DNA of 64,000 nucleotides from Girardinichthys multiradiatus (Eukaryota > Chordata > Actinopteri > Cyprinodontiformes > Goodeidae): positions 50,891,360-50,955,359 of the forward strand of contig NC_061805.1 in NCBI RefSeq assembly GCF_021462225.1. The letters are read 5' to 3'. The notes under the pieces were generated by a model. It saw nothing but the letters and a program-made list of their open reading frames with translations, ran no database searches and was not told the DNA's origin. The position numbers and the translations under genes were made by a program. Positions 11,967-24,110 of the stretch are shown here, piece after piece. Positions within the stretch are counted from its first letter, which is position 1. Every line of letters begins with the position of its first letter.

Positions 11967-13795
11967 AATATTTGTGCAAAATGATGTAAAAAAATGGAAC
12001 TCATTCTGTTGTGAAAATTAAATGCAATTATCCCATAAAAAATTTAAAAAACAGCTAAAACCTGCATTTGTTATTATGTCTACAGTTAAAAATATTAGTT
12101 GGTTATTTATCACACAAAGTTATTAAGAGCCATTGTGGAAGGTCCAAATAGCCACTTGTGCCTGTGGGGCCGCAGGTTGTAGACTCCAGGTATAGACCTT
12201 TTTCTGTATGATATCTGTTGTTGAAATCAGTAAAATCAAGCCACAATTAGCTTTATTGTACATCATTTCTTCTTCTAAGTAACTAATTAATTATAATATG
12301 TTTATCAAACAGGTCTAATGTCAATATTCCGGTAAAAATTACCCACCAGGTTATTAACAGTTGGGTCTGTCTGTGCAGTCTTGAATATTATTATTATTAA
12401 TCGACAACGAGCCAAATGTTAGACATAGATAATCTCTTTGTTTCTGGGATATGTAGTGGCTCTTTTTCCTGAAAGACTGAATAATCCGGATTATTATTTT
12501 CAACATTTAAAGAGTTGGAGGTAAACCTACTGTAACAGCTAGCTCCAACAGTGAACATAAGAACAGACACAGAACCAGAATGAGTGTTTAGCTTCAGTAG
12601 TTCATTATACTGAAGTTTGAAAGGAGAAAAAGATGTGTGGCAGGAACTGCTGCTGCTGGAAGGAGAGAGAGATGTTGACTTTATAGGCTCCGCCTCCTAA
12701 TCAGCTGATCAAGCTGAAAAACCTACAGCATGTAATCCTCCAGGTTCTGAGTTAAACATTAACTCAGCTAGTTCGACCCACTCAGCTGGGTGGAGGAGGT
12801 TACAGGATGAGACGAGCAGTGATTTCATTTCAGTGTGGAGACGTTGGTTTAGGAGCATGACAACATCTGACATCCGAGGTTGGAGAAACTAATTAAAACC
12901 TTTTAAAAATAGAATAAAAAAATTCAGCAGGTATGAAAAGCTAACATAGACCTCTACAAATAGCTAATACTAAATGTATAAATTACATTGTGTGTTGTTC
13001 TTTAGTTTTACCCTATGCAATGACTGTGCAGAGATTTGGGGAAATAATTACAAAACTGCAATAGAATCATTCATCATACTTCAAAAAGAGCAATAAGAAT
13101 AATTATCAAGTCTGGGTATCTAGAACACAATAATCCACTATTTATACAATCTTATTGAAATTCCCAGATATAGTTAAACTAAATGTGGAGCTCAAGCAAT
13201 CTCCAAACATCATAACTAAATAACGGTATTAAAAGAGGATTGTAAATGGATATCATACTTAAAATACTACTGTTGCTGTTATTATTATAGTTGTTGCTGC
13301 TTTTGTTATGTAAATATAATATATTTGTAAGTATGCAGATAATATTAAAAGTAAATATTTAACTAGTAGCGGATTGCTCATTTTGAAATGGGGATGGTTG
13401 CCACGGTGATGCGGTCCCGTTGTCCTTCCTTCAGACCGGGATAAACTGCTCCACTCGGCGTCGTAGAGACAGAGTCTCTGCTGGGAACTCTGTGGAACAG
13501 TTTGCTTCTCCAGGCCTCAGAGAGAAAAGTTAAGCAACGCTTGCATCTTAATTACCGTTCATGAATGAATACCGGATACACAAACAGAAATTCATTCCTA
13601 CCTAACTTAGTGCATATGATCACGTGATCGTATGACTCTCTTGGATCCAGTTTGAAGAGTTACGTCTGTTTGCCAGCAAAGAGACATTAGCTGTGTCCCT
13701 CCGTCCAGTTGCTCTGGGGACCTGCGTGGAAGAGGTCAGTTTGTTGGGACGCAGGATTTTTATTCAAACAGTGACGTCACGGGAAGTCCGCTGTT
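11967..13795. other. no recognised gene; pre-insertion locus of the provirus
   Basis: No coding region is seen. 11967-13380 is AT-rich. The last 400 bases (about 13390-13795) are more GC-rich and hold a consensus CRE palindrome, TGACGTCA, near 13772, only about 25 bases from the provirus. This could be a host promoter or 5' region, but no exon could be recognised. Confidence 0.4.
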
Positions 13796-13801
13796 ACCCC
13801 C

Positions 13802-13987
13802 AGAGATAATACTACACTCTTTAATCAAACTTTTGACAGGTGAACATTTGAACTTAAGGGGGGTCATGGGGGCGGGAAGGTCATGGGGTCAACAGGGGTG
13901 TGTCCAAGGGGCGTAACTGTGCATGCTGATTGGTTGTCGTCATTAGGGGCGATACCTTAAATTAATCAATTACAACCCAGGGATGTG
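13802..13987 (+). repeat. provirus left terminal inverted repeat
   Basis: About 186 bp pair with 31905-32092 in inverted orientation, with roughly ten mismatches by eye. The repeat contains the G-rich stretch TCATGGGGGCGGG and a run matching GCATGCTGATTGGTTGTCGT in both ends. In protein-primed elements the terminal repeat is the replication origin; that role is inferred from the family. Confidence 0.93.
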
Positions 13988-14069
13988 TTTAAGGGTGTTA
14001 TTAATAATTTGTATGTTTTTCAGGCGTTAATACATCTAAAAAAGACATGCATCCTTTATATTTTAAAGG

Positions 14070-14545
14070 TATACTCAACTTAATGGTGGCCTGTCACATG
14101 AAATCCTAATAAATGCTTCACTACATCGATGGAACGAGCAAACCTTCCACTTCTGCGTCAACAGACTGGAAAGCAGGAGAAAGTGGTAAGACAAAAATGA
14201 AATTAAGAGAAAAAACTTTACGAGCCCTCAGTATACTGTTTCCAGGTTATAAATTGACTCTAGCAATGATGTGTTTGTTTTGAATAATGAGAGAATCCAT
14301 TTAAGGAAAAGGAATGATAATTTTAGTTACCTGTAGCTTTTCTAAAACATTTTCTTTTCATCTTAGAGCAAATGTTATTGAGAGACTTATTGAAACAGTT
14401 ATTCTGTAACTGAACTCCCAGTCAACATCACCCTCAGCCTTCTGATTCAATTTCCTGACCAAGTGTGTGACACAGGGTAATAAAGTAATTAGAACTCTCT
14501 CAACCCCCTCTCCAAAAGAGTCAATACACAGAGTCATGAACAGGT
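14070..14545 (+). repeat. degenerate copy of the provirus first-exon block
   Basis: This stretch duplicates about 15222-15800 (shared landmarks: CCTGTCACATGAAATCCTAATAAATG, then CTTCACTACATCGATGGAACG and the splice donor AAAGTG/GTAAGAC). Compared with the downstream copy it lacks about 120 bases spanning the acceptor and first half of the exon, and has a one-base indel in the exon. It keeps the donor at 14187 but is likely dead. Confidence 0.75.
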
Positions 14546-14558
14546 GAGACGCCCAGGG

Positions 14559-15221
14559 GCTCAGTAATTAACGCCAACACTCCTGTCCTGTAGATGCAGG
14601 GTCCTAGTTGGTCCACATCAGAATATATTTGATCTAAAAAAGCATCATTAGGACCCAGAATCCACTGTAGCTCAAGCGGGCAGAACCGAACAGAGGTTTC
14701 TGGAGCTTTGAACAGAACTTGGTTCCAGTAAAACCAATTAATTACGAATCAGCCAGCCAGAAAAGCTCCACTATACACTAGAAGTTTTTAAACGTTTAGA
14801 TTAAACAATTTATCACTTCAGTTTATTTTTTAATAAAAATGTAAATCCGTAGTCTTTATTTATTTTTTAGTATTTAGTTAAAATAATACACCCTCCTCTT
14901 GTCCCGCACCAGGATATCAGGTTTTTAGAACAAAGATTTTTGGTTTGGAAAATATTAGCAGATTAAATTCAGATACTGGGATCTTATCAGGAAGCAGGTG
15001 AGGTGATGTTATGCACCTTCCAGGCCAGCAGAGGGCCCTATACAACCGCATGGTCCAGTTCTGCAGGAATATGGACCAGAATGGACCAGATGCCAGAAAC
15101 CTTCTGCACCACAGAACCATTTTTACTATCAGTACAGCTAAATATAACTCATTTAAAGCTACTAATGTTATATGACCATTTGAAAAAAGACAACTTAAAA
15201 TTTTTGACAAATATGTACTAT
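14559..15221. repeat. 660-bp dispersed repeat, copy 2, inside the provirus
   Basis: It is nearly identical to 10687-11346 outside the element. It lies exactly between the two copies of the first-exon block, so it probably arrived in the same rearrangement. Confidence 0.85.
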
Positions 15222-15310
15222 ATAATCAACTTAATATTAACCTGTCACATGAAATCCTAATAAATGAACTGTGTAACCTGACAGAACTGTAAGTTCATTT
15301 TGCTTTACAG

Positions 15311-18300
15311 CAGGACCTATTTGCTGAATATATGAGCCAGTTTGAATCAGTTCAAAATAGAAAAGACCTAAAAGTAAATAAAAGATTGTGCTTCACTACA
15401 TCGATGGAACGAGAAAAACCTTCAGCTTATGCGTCAACATACTGGAAAGCAGGAGAAAGTGGTAAGACAAAAATGAAATTAAGAGAAAAAACTTTACGAG
15501 CCCTCAGTATACTGTTTCCAGGTTATAAATTGACTCTAGCAATGATGTGTTTGTTTTGAATAATGAGAGAATCCATTTAAGGAAAAGGAATGATAATTTT
15601 AGTTACCTGTAGCTTTTCTAAAACATTTTATTTTCATCTTAGAGCAAATGTTATTGAGAGACTTATTGAAACAGTTATTCTGTAACTGAACTCCCAGTCA
15701 ACATCACCCTCAGCCTTCTGATTCAATTTCCTGACCAAGTGTGGGACACCGGGCAATAAAGTAATTAGAACTCTCTCAACCCCTCTCCAACTGATGTATG
15801 TCAAAGTTTGCTGGTTTCTCATTGCTAATACTATATATATGCTTCCAATAGCTCAAATTATCAGGCAGCATAGGATACATTTTCACTGTTACGCTGATGA
15901 TACTCAGCTTTACTTATCCATAAATCCTGATGAACCCAACCAGTTAGATAGACTACAAGCATGCCTTGAAGATATAAAAACTTGGATGACTTTAAATTTT
16001 TTGCTTCTAAATTCAGACAAGACAGAAGTTGTCGTCTTTGGACCGGAGTCTTTAAAAAAGAAACTGCTTAGTCAATCACTTAACCTGGATGGCATTAAAT
16101 TGACCTCCAGTAATAAAGTAAAAAACCTTGGTGTTATTTTTGATCAGGACATGTCATTTAAATCCCATATTAAACAGGTTTCTAGGATTTCCTTCTTTCA
16201 CCTCCAGAACATTGCCAAAATTAGAAATATCCTGTCCAGGAGTGACGCTGAAAAACTAGTCCATGCATTTGTTACTTCAAGGCTGGACTATTGTAATTCT
16301 TTACTATCAGGATGTCCACAAAATGCAGTTAAAAGCCTTCAGCTGATTCAAAATGCTGCAGCAAGAGTTCTGATGAAAATTAAAAAGAGAGATCATATTT
16401 CTCCTATTTTAGCTTCCCTTCATTGGCTCCCTGTTAAATCCAGAACAGAATTCAAAATTCTCCTCCTCACATATAAAGCCCTTAATGATCTAACTCCATC
16501 ATACATCAGAGATCTGATTGGTCCATATGTTCCTAACAGAGCACTTTGTTCTCAGACTGCAGGTTTACTGGTGGTTCCTAGAGTCTCTAGAAGTAGAATG
16601 GGAGGCAGATCCTTTAGTTATCAGGCTCCTCTCCTGTGGAACCAGCTCCCAGTTTTAGTCCGTGAGGCAGACACCCTGTCTACTTTTAAGGCTAGGCTTA
16701 AAACTTTCCTTTTTGATAAAGCTTATAGTTAGAGTGGCTTAGTTTATCCTGAGCTATCTCTGTAGTTATGCTGCTATAGGCTTAGGCTGCTGGAGGACAT
16801 AAGGACCACTTTCACCCTCTTCACTACATTCTCACACTACTCTCCAATTTGGCATTATTTGCTGTTATTTCAGCTTTTAACTTTGTTCTCTCTTTTCTCT
16901 TCCTAGAAGCTACACCTGGCCTGACTCTGTGTCTAAGCTTATAGTTAGAGTGGCTTAGTTTAGCATGAGCTATCTTCCTTATTTTTTTACCTCCGTCTTC
17001 TTCCCCCCCTGTTGGATGGAGTAAGGGGGTGTCAGGTTTAGCCTAAACCGGCTCAGTTATGGTTGAGGTGCAAACACACCCTCCATTTCTGCTACCTGTA
17101 TGACCCCTTCTCTTTTCCAGTGGTTATAATCAGTCTGACAGAGAGAGGTATCCCAATCCTTGTGGTTTTTAGTATAACAATGACCATCAGTGGGACCCTT
17201 TGTGAGGTTCCTTGAGACGACATTGTTGTAAATAAGCGCCGTTTAACTAAATAATCTGAACTGAAACTATCTCTGTAGTTATGCTGCTATAGGCTTAGGC
17301 TGCTGGAGGACATAATGACCACTTTCACCCTCTTCGCTACATTCTCACACTACTCTCCAATTTTGCATTATTTGCTGTTATTTCAGCTTTTAACTTTATG
17401 TTCTCACTCTTTTCTCTTCCTAGAAGCTACACCTGGCCTGACTCTGTGTCTACCTGTGACACCTTTCTGGAGAGGGGCATCGTTCAAGCTTCTGCTGCCA
17501 ACAACTTAATACTCACCTTCTACCAATGATCCACATAGCCCTGTCTTTCAGTGTTTAACCCTTTCTCTCTCCTAGACATGGCTACTGACTGAGCTTCTAC
17601 TGTAACTAACTCTATGTGCTCTCTTTCAGACTCTAACCTTGAAAACTGGCTCAGAGTTTATCTGTTCTTTCTTTCTAGATGAAACGACTAAAGGAGCTAC
17701 ATCCATTAACATTTACTTTTCCTTCCCATAGAAAGTACTCCTGGATCAGTGCTTCTTTGTTCTCTTTGTGTCTCTGCTCTGTTCTCTCAAACCTCCAGTC
17801 GGTCGTGGCAGATGGCCGCTCATACTGAGCCTGGTTCTGGTTCTGCTGGAGGTTTCTTCCTGTTAAAAGGGAGTTTTTCCTCTCCACTGTCGCTACATGC
17901 ATGTTCAGTATGAGGGATTGCTGCAAAGTCAACGCCAGTGACTGTCCACTGTCTCTACATGCTCATCCAGGAGGAGTGAATGCTGCAAGTCACTGACTGG
18001 ATGCAATCTGCTGGGTTTCCTTAGACAGAAAAACTTTTTATCCAATTTGAATAAATAACTGAATCTGACTGAACTTTTCAATGGTTACGATTAATTGGAA
18101 TGTATGAACCTGACTTTTGTGAAGAACCTTGAGACGACATGTGTTGTGAATTGGCGCTATATAAATAAAACTGAATTGAATTGAATTAATACGTGCTTCT
18201 AAAAGGAAATTCTTGTTTTTTGATTTTGGTAAAGTTTATAGAGACAGCTTCCCATGTCAGAGCTCACTGAGTTATGTCCACAAGAAACAGTGCAATGAAT

Positions 18301-18698
18301 AGCTAATATGATAATTGGACCTCTTTTTGCATTTCAGTGTGCTGGCAATAAAAACAGGTTTAGTTTCACAGTAGTCAGAGAAGAGACATCAGAGTTGCCT
18401 ACATCATCGTCAGGTCTGCTACAGCTAAAAAAGGTTTAAACTTGTTACACTGAAAAATACTAGTAGAACTCTAGTTTAAACTTGTTACATTGAAAAATAC
18501 TAGTAGAACTCTAGTTTAAACTTGTTACATTGAAAATACCTACCAGTACTGACAAGAACAATATGTTGGTACATATTTCAGGAAATGAAGAAATTGCAGC
18601 ATCTGCTTCTAATAATTCTCAGAAGTACAATGACATCTTTAGAAGTAAGTATTTATCTTTAAGAAATCATTAAATGCATGTGAATGTTCTATAATATT

Positions 18699-18741
<43 letters not shown>

Positions 18742-19368
18742 TGTATTTTAAGCAAGCATAGTTCAATGAAATAATATCATATAAATCTGTTTACAGATTC
18801 CCCCAAAGATGCGAACCTGAAGTCCCCTACCAGAAGGTCGCTTTTCACAGATCAGGACAGCGTTCAACACAAGCGCATCAGTCCAGTGCAACAAGAAGCA
18901 AAATCTGGAGCTTTTATCGCACAGTAAGTTATAGTATTTAAAAATGTGTTTATAAACCTACAAGTAATAAAGTTATTGGAGTTCACTTCCCCATTAAAAA
19001 CTCGTTTATTTTAAAAACTATTATTATGGTTTGTTTATGAACGCTGTGCTGCGCAGCGTAAGGTAACTTTATTTTATTTTGATTTTACAGAATATTTAAC
19101 CCCGGCCAAAAGACAGCGACTCTCTGCTCTGCATACCAGAGCGACGTTAGTGAGAGGTTTAATGAGCGGTATGTTTTAATTCATACCTACTGAATTAATT
19201 TGAATTCCCCCTTTTTTCTGCTTTAATTTGTTTATTTCAATATATATATTTTTTGTTGTTCATTCTCTTTACAGAGGTAACGTTGATGGTAGAGCAGATT
19301 CGATCCAGACCCGGACAGCAACGTCGCAGAAAGAAAGTTTCTACAGCTGCACGGAACCGTCGAAATAA
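15311..19368 (+). CDS. small spliced provirus gene at the left end, five candidate exons, function unknown
   Basis: Five short open segments with good splice sites join without breaking frame: 15311-15461, 18582-18644, 18797-18923, 19091-19168 and 19275-19368. The junction phases (1,1,2,2) all agree and the frame ends at TAA 19366-19368. The first methionine in frame is at 15332. The product would be about 160 aa, hydrophilic and Ser/Thr/Gln-rich, with no domain I recognise. Intron 1 contains the 2.3-kb LINE, which would be removed by splicing. Exons 4-5 are also open in a second frame (ATG 19162, end 19450), which would give a ~60-aa very basic peptide (core QQRRRKK, RNRRNK). Which frame is used is not decidable from sequence; either could be an early or core-type product. 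Confidence 0.5.
15794..16732 (+). pseudogene. LINE ORF2 C-terminal half (RT palm and downstream)
   Basis: The frame reads the YADD motif near residue 36 through to the natural ORF2 stop at 16732. The first ~15 residues come from provirus sequence fused by chance at the insertion point. The RT fingers and endonuclease are missing, so it has no activity of its own. Confidence 0.85.
15832..18186 (+). mobile_element. 5'-truncated CR1/L2/Rex1-like LINE inside the provirus
   Basis: It starts in the middle of ORF2 at the sequence matching 1656 of the copy at the left edge and ends in a GAATT-type tail at about 18186. A possible 6-bp target duplication TAATAC flanks it (15826-15831 and 18187-18192). 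The 3' UTR is compound: 16770-16935 is repeated at 17280-17450, with about 330 bp of a related LINE 3' end between (its own GAGACGACATTGTTGTAAAT tail near 17217-17237). It was inserted after the provirus and lies in an intron of the left-end gene. Confidence 0.88.
18435..18537 (+). repeat. 40-bp tandem repeat, ~2.6 copies
   Basis: The unit begins TTTAAACTTGTTACATTGAA and restarts at 18475 and 18515. It lies in intron 1 of the left-end provirus gene, between the LINE and exon 2. Confidence 0.9.
18704..18737. repeat. (TA)n microsatellite
   Basis: An uninterrupted TA run lies in the intron between candidate exons 2 and 3 of the provirus left-end gene. Confidence 0.95.
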
Positions 19369-19496
19369 AGCCTCATCTGTAACGCTTCTGGCAGCATGTC
19401 AGATTCTGTTACAGAAGCAGTTTGGTGACATCAAGGTGATTTTAAACTGAACTGATCACTGTGTTTTTTTGTTTGATTTTTCTTATGCTCATATAA

Positions 19497-22400
19497 ATGA
19501 ATAACCGAATCAGACTTGCCCTGGATGAAATAAAAATTTTTGTAACTGAGCTTAACAAAATCCCTATAGCTGCACATGTTTCAGAAGATGAATCATCTCT
19601 TGTTAACAACCACAATGAAGATCAGCACGGTGACCTTTTAAACTTAATCGATCAGGCTATTGAAGATTTAAATAGACCGTCTCCACCTGACAGTCATCAA
19701 AATCCTTCAACGTCACACAATGCTGATCAGCATGGAGGTAATTTCGATCAGGAGGTAGCAGTCAGTTCTGATCAGATTGAGGGAGATCCTCCAGCGGTTG
19801 TTGAACGTGAACATTTTAATAACCTTGAAATAAGGAGACCTTTTACCATACCGCCGCCCTGTCCAGGGAACGTTCCAGATTTAGCTGCATTCTGTACAAA
19901 CATCATGCGTATTATAATTGAATTAGCCGACGCTGCGAGATCGTTAACCAGACGTAACGACGTTGTGCAGCTGGAATTAGTGGGTGAAAATCTCAATCGT
20001 CACATCACATTTACTGTTACAGATGATGGAAATATGATCCTGCCTGCTTTCGAAAACTTCCTCGACGATTTAGTACAATCGAATGCAAATATACCTGTAG
20101 ATAATAACCTGGAATTTGTTCTTCAGGTTGTTAATGATCCAACTGGAGGATCTAAACGTAAGGCTACAGGAACGTTAGACTGTGAACTGATTAATAAGAA
20201 AATGCGTCATTTGTATATTATAAACAATACCGGTAATCAGTTATGTTTTGCAATCAGCCTCGCACACGTCTCTGATCCTGAGCTCACGGATCACCGTGCT
20301 GTAGAACTGGGGAGGAGATGGCAGCATCAGGCAGGCCTTGACGAGCAAACAGCAGTTACTTTTAGTGATATTGGTAAATTTGAAACCATTCTGAAGAGAA
20401 AAATTGTAGTGTTTCACAGAACCACGGGCTCTACTGCTCTGTGTAAATTTGAGACCAGTTTCCCTGATCGTTCAAACCCTCTGTTTTTGCTGTTATTTCA
20501 AGGTCATTACTATGGGATAAAAAATCTCAAAGGTTTTATAGGTTCCAGATATGTCTGTGGGTACTGTTACACCAGCTATGATAATGCAAACACACCATTG
20601 TGAAGGTTATTGTTCAGTGTGTCGAACATATAAATGTATGCAAGAGATTAGCAATCCTGTAAGCTGTGCAGGCTGTCAAAGAATCTGTCGTAATTCTTCA
20701 TGTTTCAGCAGACACAGGGAACCGCGCATCAGAAATAGTGCTGAAAGGCCTATGAGTGACTGTGAGTTGGTAAAACTGTGTAAAGTATGTAAAAGGATAT
20801 ATGTTATTCCAATCAGTAAACCGAATAACCCACACGTGTGTAATGTAAAATGCAGTATTTGCGGTGAAAATGTACCCCCCAGCCTAGACATTACATGCGA
20901 TGATCATAAGTGTTACATTCTGCCTTGCAGTGCAATTAATCAGCTTGATGATAAACTGATTTTTTATGATTTCGAATGCCTCGTCAATGAGAGCGGCGTG
21001 CATACCCCCTTTCTGGTCTGTGCTAAAACGTTGAAAGGTGATGAATGGTACGCTTATGGACTGAATTGCACCCAAAAATGTATCCTGCATTTCAGGAGGC
21101 CAATGTACAGAGGCTTCACCTTAATAGCGCACAATGCGCGGGGGTACGATGGTTACCTGATTCTCACAGCAATGCTGCAGTTAGGCATTAAACCTCATCT
21201 CGTCATGGTAGGGAGTAAAGTTCTCTGTTTAACCGACCCTGATTACAGGTTAAAATACATTGATAGCCTGTCCTTCATGTGCATGAAGCTTAGTGCCATG
21301 CCGAAAGCGTTAGGCTTTACCAATCAAAGCAAGGGTTTTTTTCCCCACCTATTTTCCTCTGAACAACATCTCCAGTATGTGGGGGCTTTTCCTCCTCCAT
21401 CCTGCTACGCTGTAGAACGCATGAGTCTTCAAGAACAACAGGTGTTTAACAGCTGGTACAGAGAAGCGAGCAAAGAGGTCTTTGACTTTAATAAAGAGGC
21501 TGTTCGTTATTGTAAAAATGACGTTGAAATTCTTTCTCAAGGATGCTTAAAATTCAGAGATGAGTTCTTTAAGGAGAGCATCAGCCTGCATGAAGGTTTT
21601 TGTAACAAATTTCCTTCCTCCTCAAACCTTAGCCATTCCATCACCTCTGGACTACAGACGTAGCAGTAAAACGTTCTCCAGCGCGTCCATTCAATGGCTC
21701 GGCTGGATTGCAGACAGCTGAACCATATTTATCGAGCATGCTTTAAATAGGGGTGAAAAGAAAATTGGTCCATATTCAGTGGATGGGTATGCAGAGATTA
21801 ACGGTGTCAAAGTTGCGTTTGAATTTTACGGCTGTTTTTTCCACGGCTGTAAAAACTGTTACATGCCTCATGACAAATGTCCGTTGAGAGGGGTCGCATT
21901 TGAACAGTTTTACACAACTGTTGAGAGAAGCAAGGTGTTACAAACTGTGTACGGCCTTCGTCTCGAAGTCATATGGGAGCATGAGTGGATTGAAATGAAA
22001 AAATCAGACCCAGGGGTGATCAGCTTTCTTGAGAAAGTTAACGCACCCGAACCGTTATCCCCCCGGGATGCGCTGTATGGTGGACGCACCTGTCCTATGA
22101 GGTTGAGGTACACAGCGGGGCCAGGTGAAACTGTACGTTATGTGGATTACACATCTCTGTACCCTTATGTAAATGCCCACTGTGTTTTTCCCCTCGGGCA
22201 CCCCACCATCATATGCAAAGATTTTGATGACCCCAGCAGCTACTTCGGTATAATCAGAGCTGTGGTCCACCCCCCACGAGGGCTCTTTTTCCCTGTTTTG
22301 CCTTACAGAACATCCCAAGGTAAACTGGTGTTCACTCTCTGCCGCACATGTGCTGAAATAAATAACCAGTCAGGTCCCTGCAGGCATAATGATGAGGACA

Positions 22401-23401
22401 GAGCTCTGACAGGTGTGTGGGTGAGTGTAGAGTTTGGTAAAGCGTTGCAGTGTGGTTATCGCCTTGCTAAAATCACAGAGGTGTGGCATTTTGAAAAGAG
22501 CAGAGACACAATCTTTAAAGGGTATATCAACACCTTCCTGAAGGGTAAACAGGAGGCTTCAGGCTATCCGTCTGAAGCAGTGGATCAGGAGAGCAGGTCA
22601 AAGTATATAAGCGACTACAAACTGCATCAGGGCATCCAATTAGACCCTGAGAAAATCGAGGTGAACCCTGCCAAAAGGCAGGTTGCAAAATTGTGTTTAA
22701 ACAGTTTTTGGGGAAAGTTTGCGCAACGAAGTGATCTGTCTCAGACCACAGTCATCACTAACCCTGATGAGTTTTTCAGCTTCATGTTCTCGAGTAAATA
22801 TAGAATTAACTATTTTCATTTTTTCAACCCTGAAATGTGTGTAGTGCAGTGGAACTACAGTAAACGTGTCATATATCCACCAAGTAAGACAAATAATGTG
22901 TTTATAGCAGCATTCACCACCGCTTATGCACGTTTAAAACTTCTCAGCAGCATGGAGAAGTTACAGGACAGATTGATTTATATTGACACGGACAGTTTGA
23001 TTTATGTGACAAAAAGTGGTGAAACTCCTTTGGAGCTTGGAAATTATCTGGGTGATCTTACTGACGAGTTAGATGGTGACAGCATTTTGGAGTTTGCATC
23101 AACAGGACCCAAGAGTTATGCATACCAGACCAAAAACCAGAAAAAGCTAGTGATACGTGCTAAGGGTATCACTCAGACGCATGAATGCAGCGAGAGGGTC
23201 AATTTGGACAGCATCAAAGGGCTGGTCGAGGGCTACTTACAGGGGTCAAGTGAGGGTGTCATTGAAATCCCTCAGCACACGATCAGGAGGGATAAAAAGA
23301 GATTCCTCTTAAGAAATGCTGCATTTGTTAAAAGGTTTCGGTTGGTCTATGATAAGAGACGTCTTTTTTCTGACGGGACAACTCTGCCTTTCGGTTATTA
23401 G
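19497..23401 (+). pseudogene. polB: protein-primed family B DNA polymerase (pPolB), broken
   Basis: This gene would copy the element by protein-primed synthesis. Three open pieces cover it: 19497-20603, 20551-21663 and ~21722-23401. The first piece is an Asp/Glu/Asn-rich N-terminal region. The second starts with a Cys-rich zinc-binding stretch and then carries the 3'-5' exonuclease motifs: FYDFECL (Exo I), AHNARGYDGY (Exo II) and YCKNDVEIL (Exo III). The third has the polymerase motifs: DYTSLYPYVN (A), KLCLNSFWGKFAQ (B) and YIDTDSLIY (C). Total span of about 1,300 codons suits Polinton polymerases. Breaks: a frameshift near 20585 in an ACACAC run, a second frame change near 21605 that looks like a small deletion, and a TGA at 21719-21721. 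All catalytic motifs survive, but the gene cannot yield one protein. Confidence 0.95.
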
Positions 23402-23431
23402 AGTTGAAGAAGAAATAAAATAAAAAGTCAC

Positions 23432-24104
23432 ATGGATTTACAGGAGATTGATTTTGATCCTAGATTTAGAGCCCCTTTCTCATGTATGATAGTTGGACCC
23501 AGCGGCTGCGGGAAAACTTTCTTTGTAAAAAGTATTTAACAAAACTGTAATCATGTCATGGATATTTTTCCAGAAAATATTGTATGGATTTACACATCTT
23601 TTCAGCCGATGTATGCTGAATTGCAGAAGATGAATAAAAATATTACCTTTGTGGAAGGATTGCCTCATTCTTTTGAAGATGAAAACCTGTTTCCTCCTGA
23701 TCAGAATCATCTGATTATTCTAGACGATGTTATTGCTCAAGCCTCAGATGATGAAAACGTGATGAAAGTCTTTACCCAGTTTCGTCACCATCGTAATATG
23801 AGTGTTATTGATGTTGACTCAGAATGTATTTCATCAGGGAAAGTTCAGTCGCACTATTAGTTTGAACTGTAATTATATGGTGTTGTTTAAGAACCCGAGA
23901 GATAAACTCCAGCTGAATATACTGGCCCGCCAAATGTTTCCATCTCAAAAGGGTCTCTTCTTGGAGAGTTTTGAAGACGCAACGAGAGAAGCTCATGGAT
24001 ATTTAATCATCGATTTTACGCCTACCTGCCCAGAACATTTCAGACTGAGAACGGGGATACTTCCTCAGCAGTGGCCTGCTGTGTACGTACCCAGAACAAA
24101 GTAA
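23432..24104 (+). pseudogene. A32/FtsK-HerA-type genome packaging ATPase, broken
   Basis: The protein would pump the genome into the capsid. ATG 23432 opens a frame with Walker A GPSGCGKT at 23495-23518 and Walker B HLIILDD near 23707-23727. It is broken by TAA at 23537-23539, just after Walker A, and by a frame change around 23812-23820, beyond which a second frame continues to 24104 with conserved-looking NVFHQGK and SLNCNYMVLFKNPRD. Total length (~224 codons) is right for Polinton ATPases. It begins about 30 bases after the polymerase stop, in the same transcriptional direction. Confidence 0.92.
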
Positions 24105-24110
24105 GTCATC

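Noticed and set aside
10687..15221. 97-codon minus-strand frame conserved between 11046-11339 and 14917-15210
   Set aside because: The two are recent duplicates of one DNA segment, so openness in both is not independent; no domain or codon signal is seen.
15794..16732. Possible provirus-encoded reverse transcriptase
   Set aside because: It is a later LINE insertion; its sequence continues the LINE copy at 1-3378 and its first codons are a chance fusion.
2966..17932. 85-codon antisense frames at 2966-3223 and 17675-17932
   Set aside because: Both are the same antisense reading of the LINE 3' UTR.
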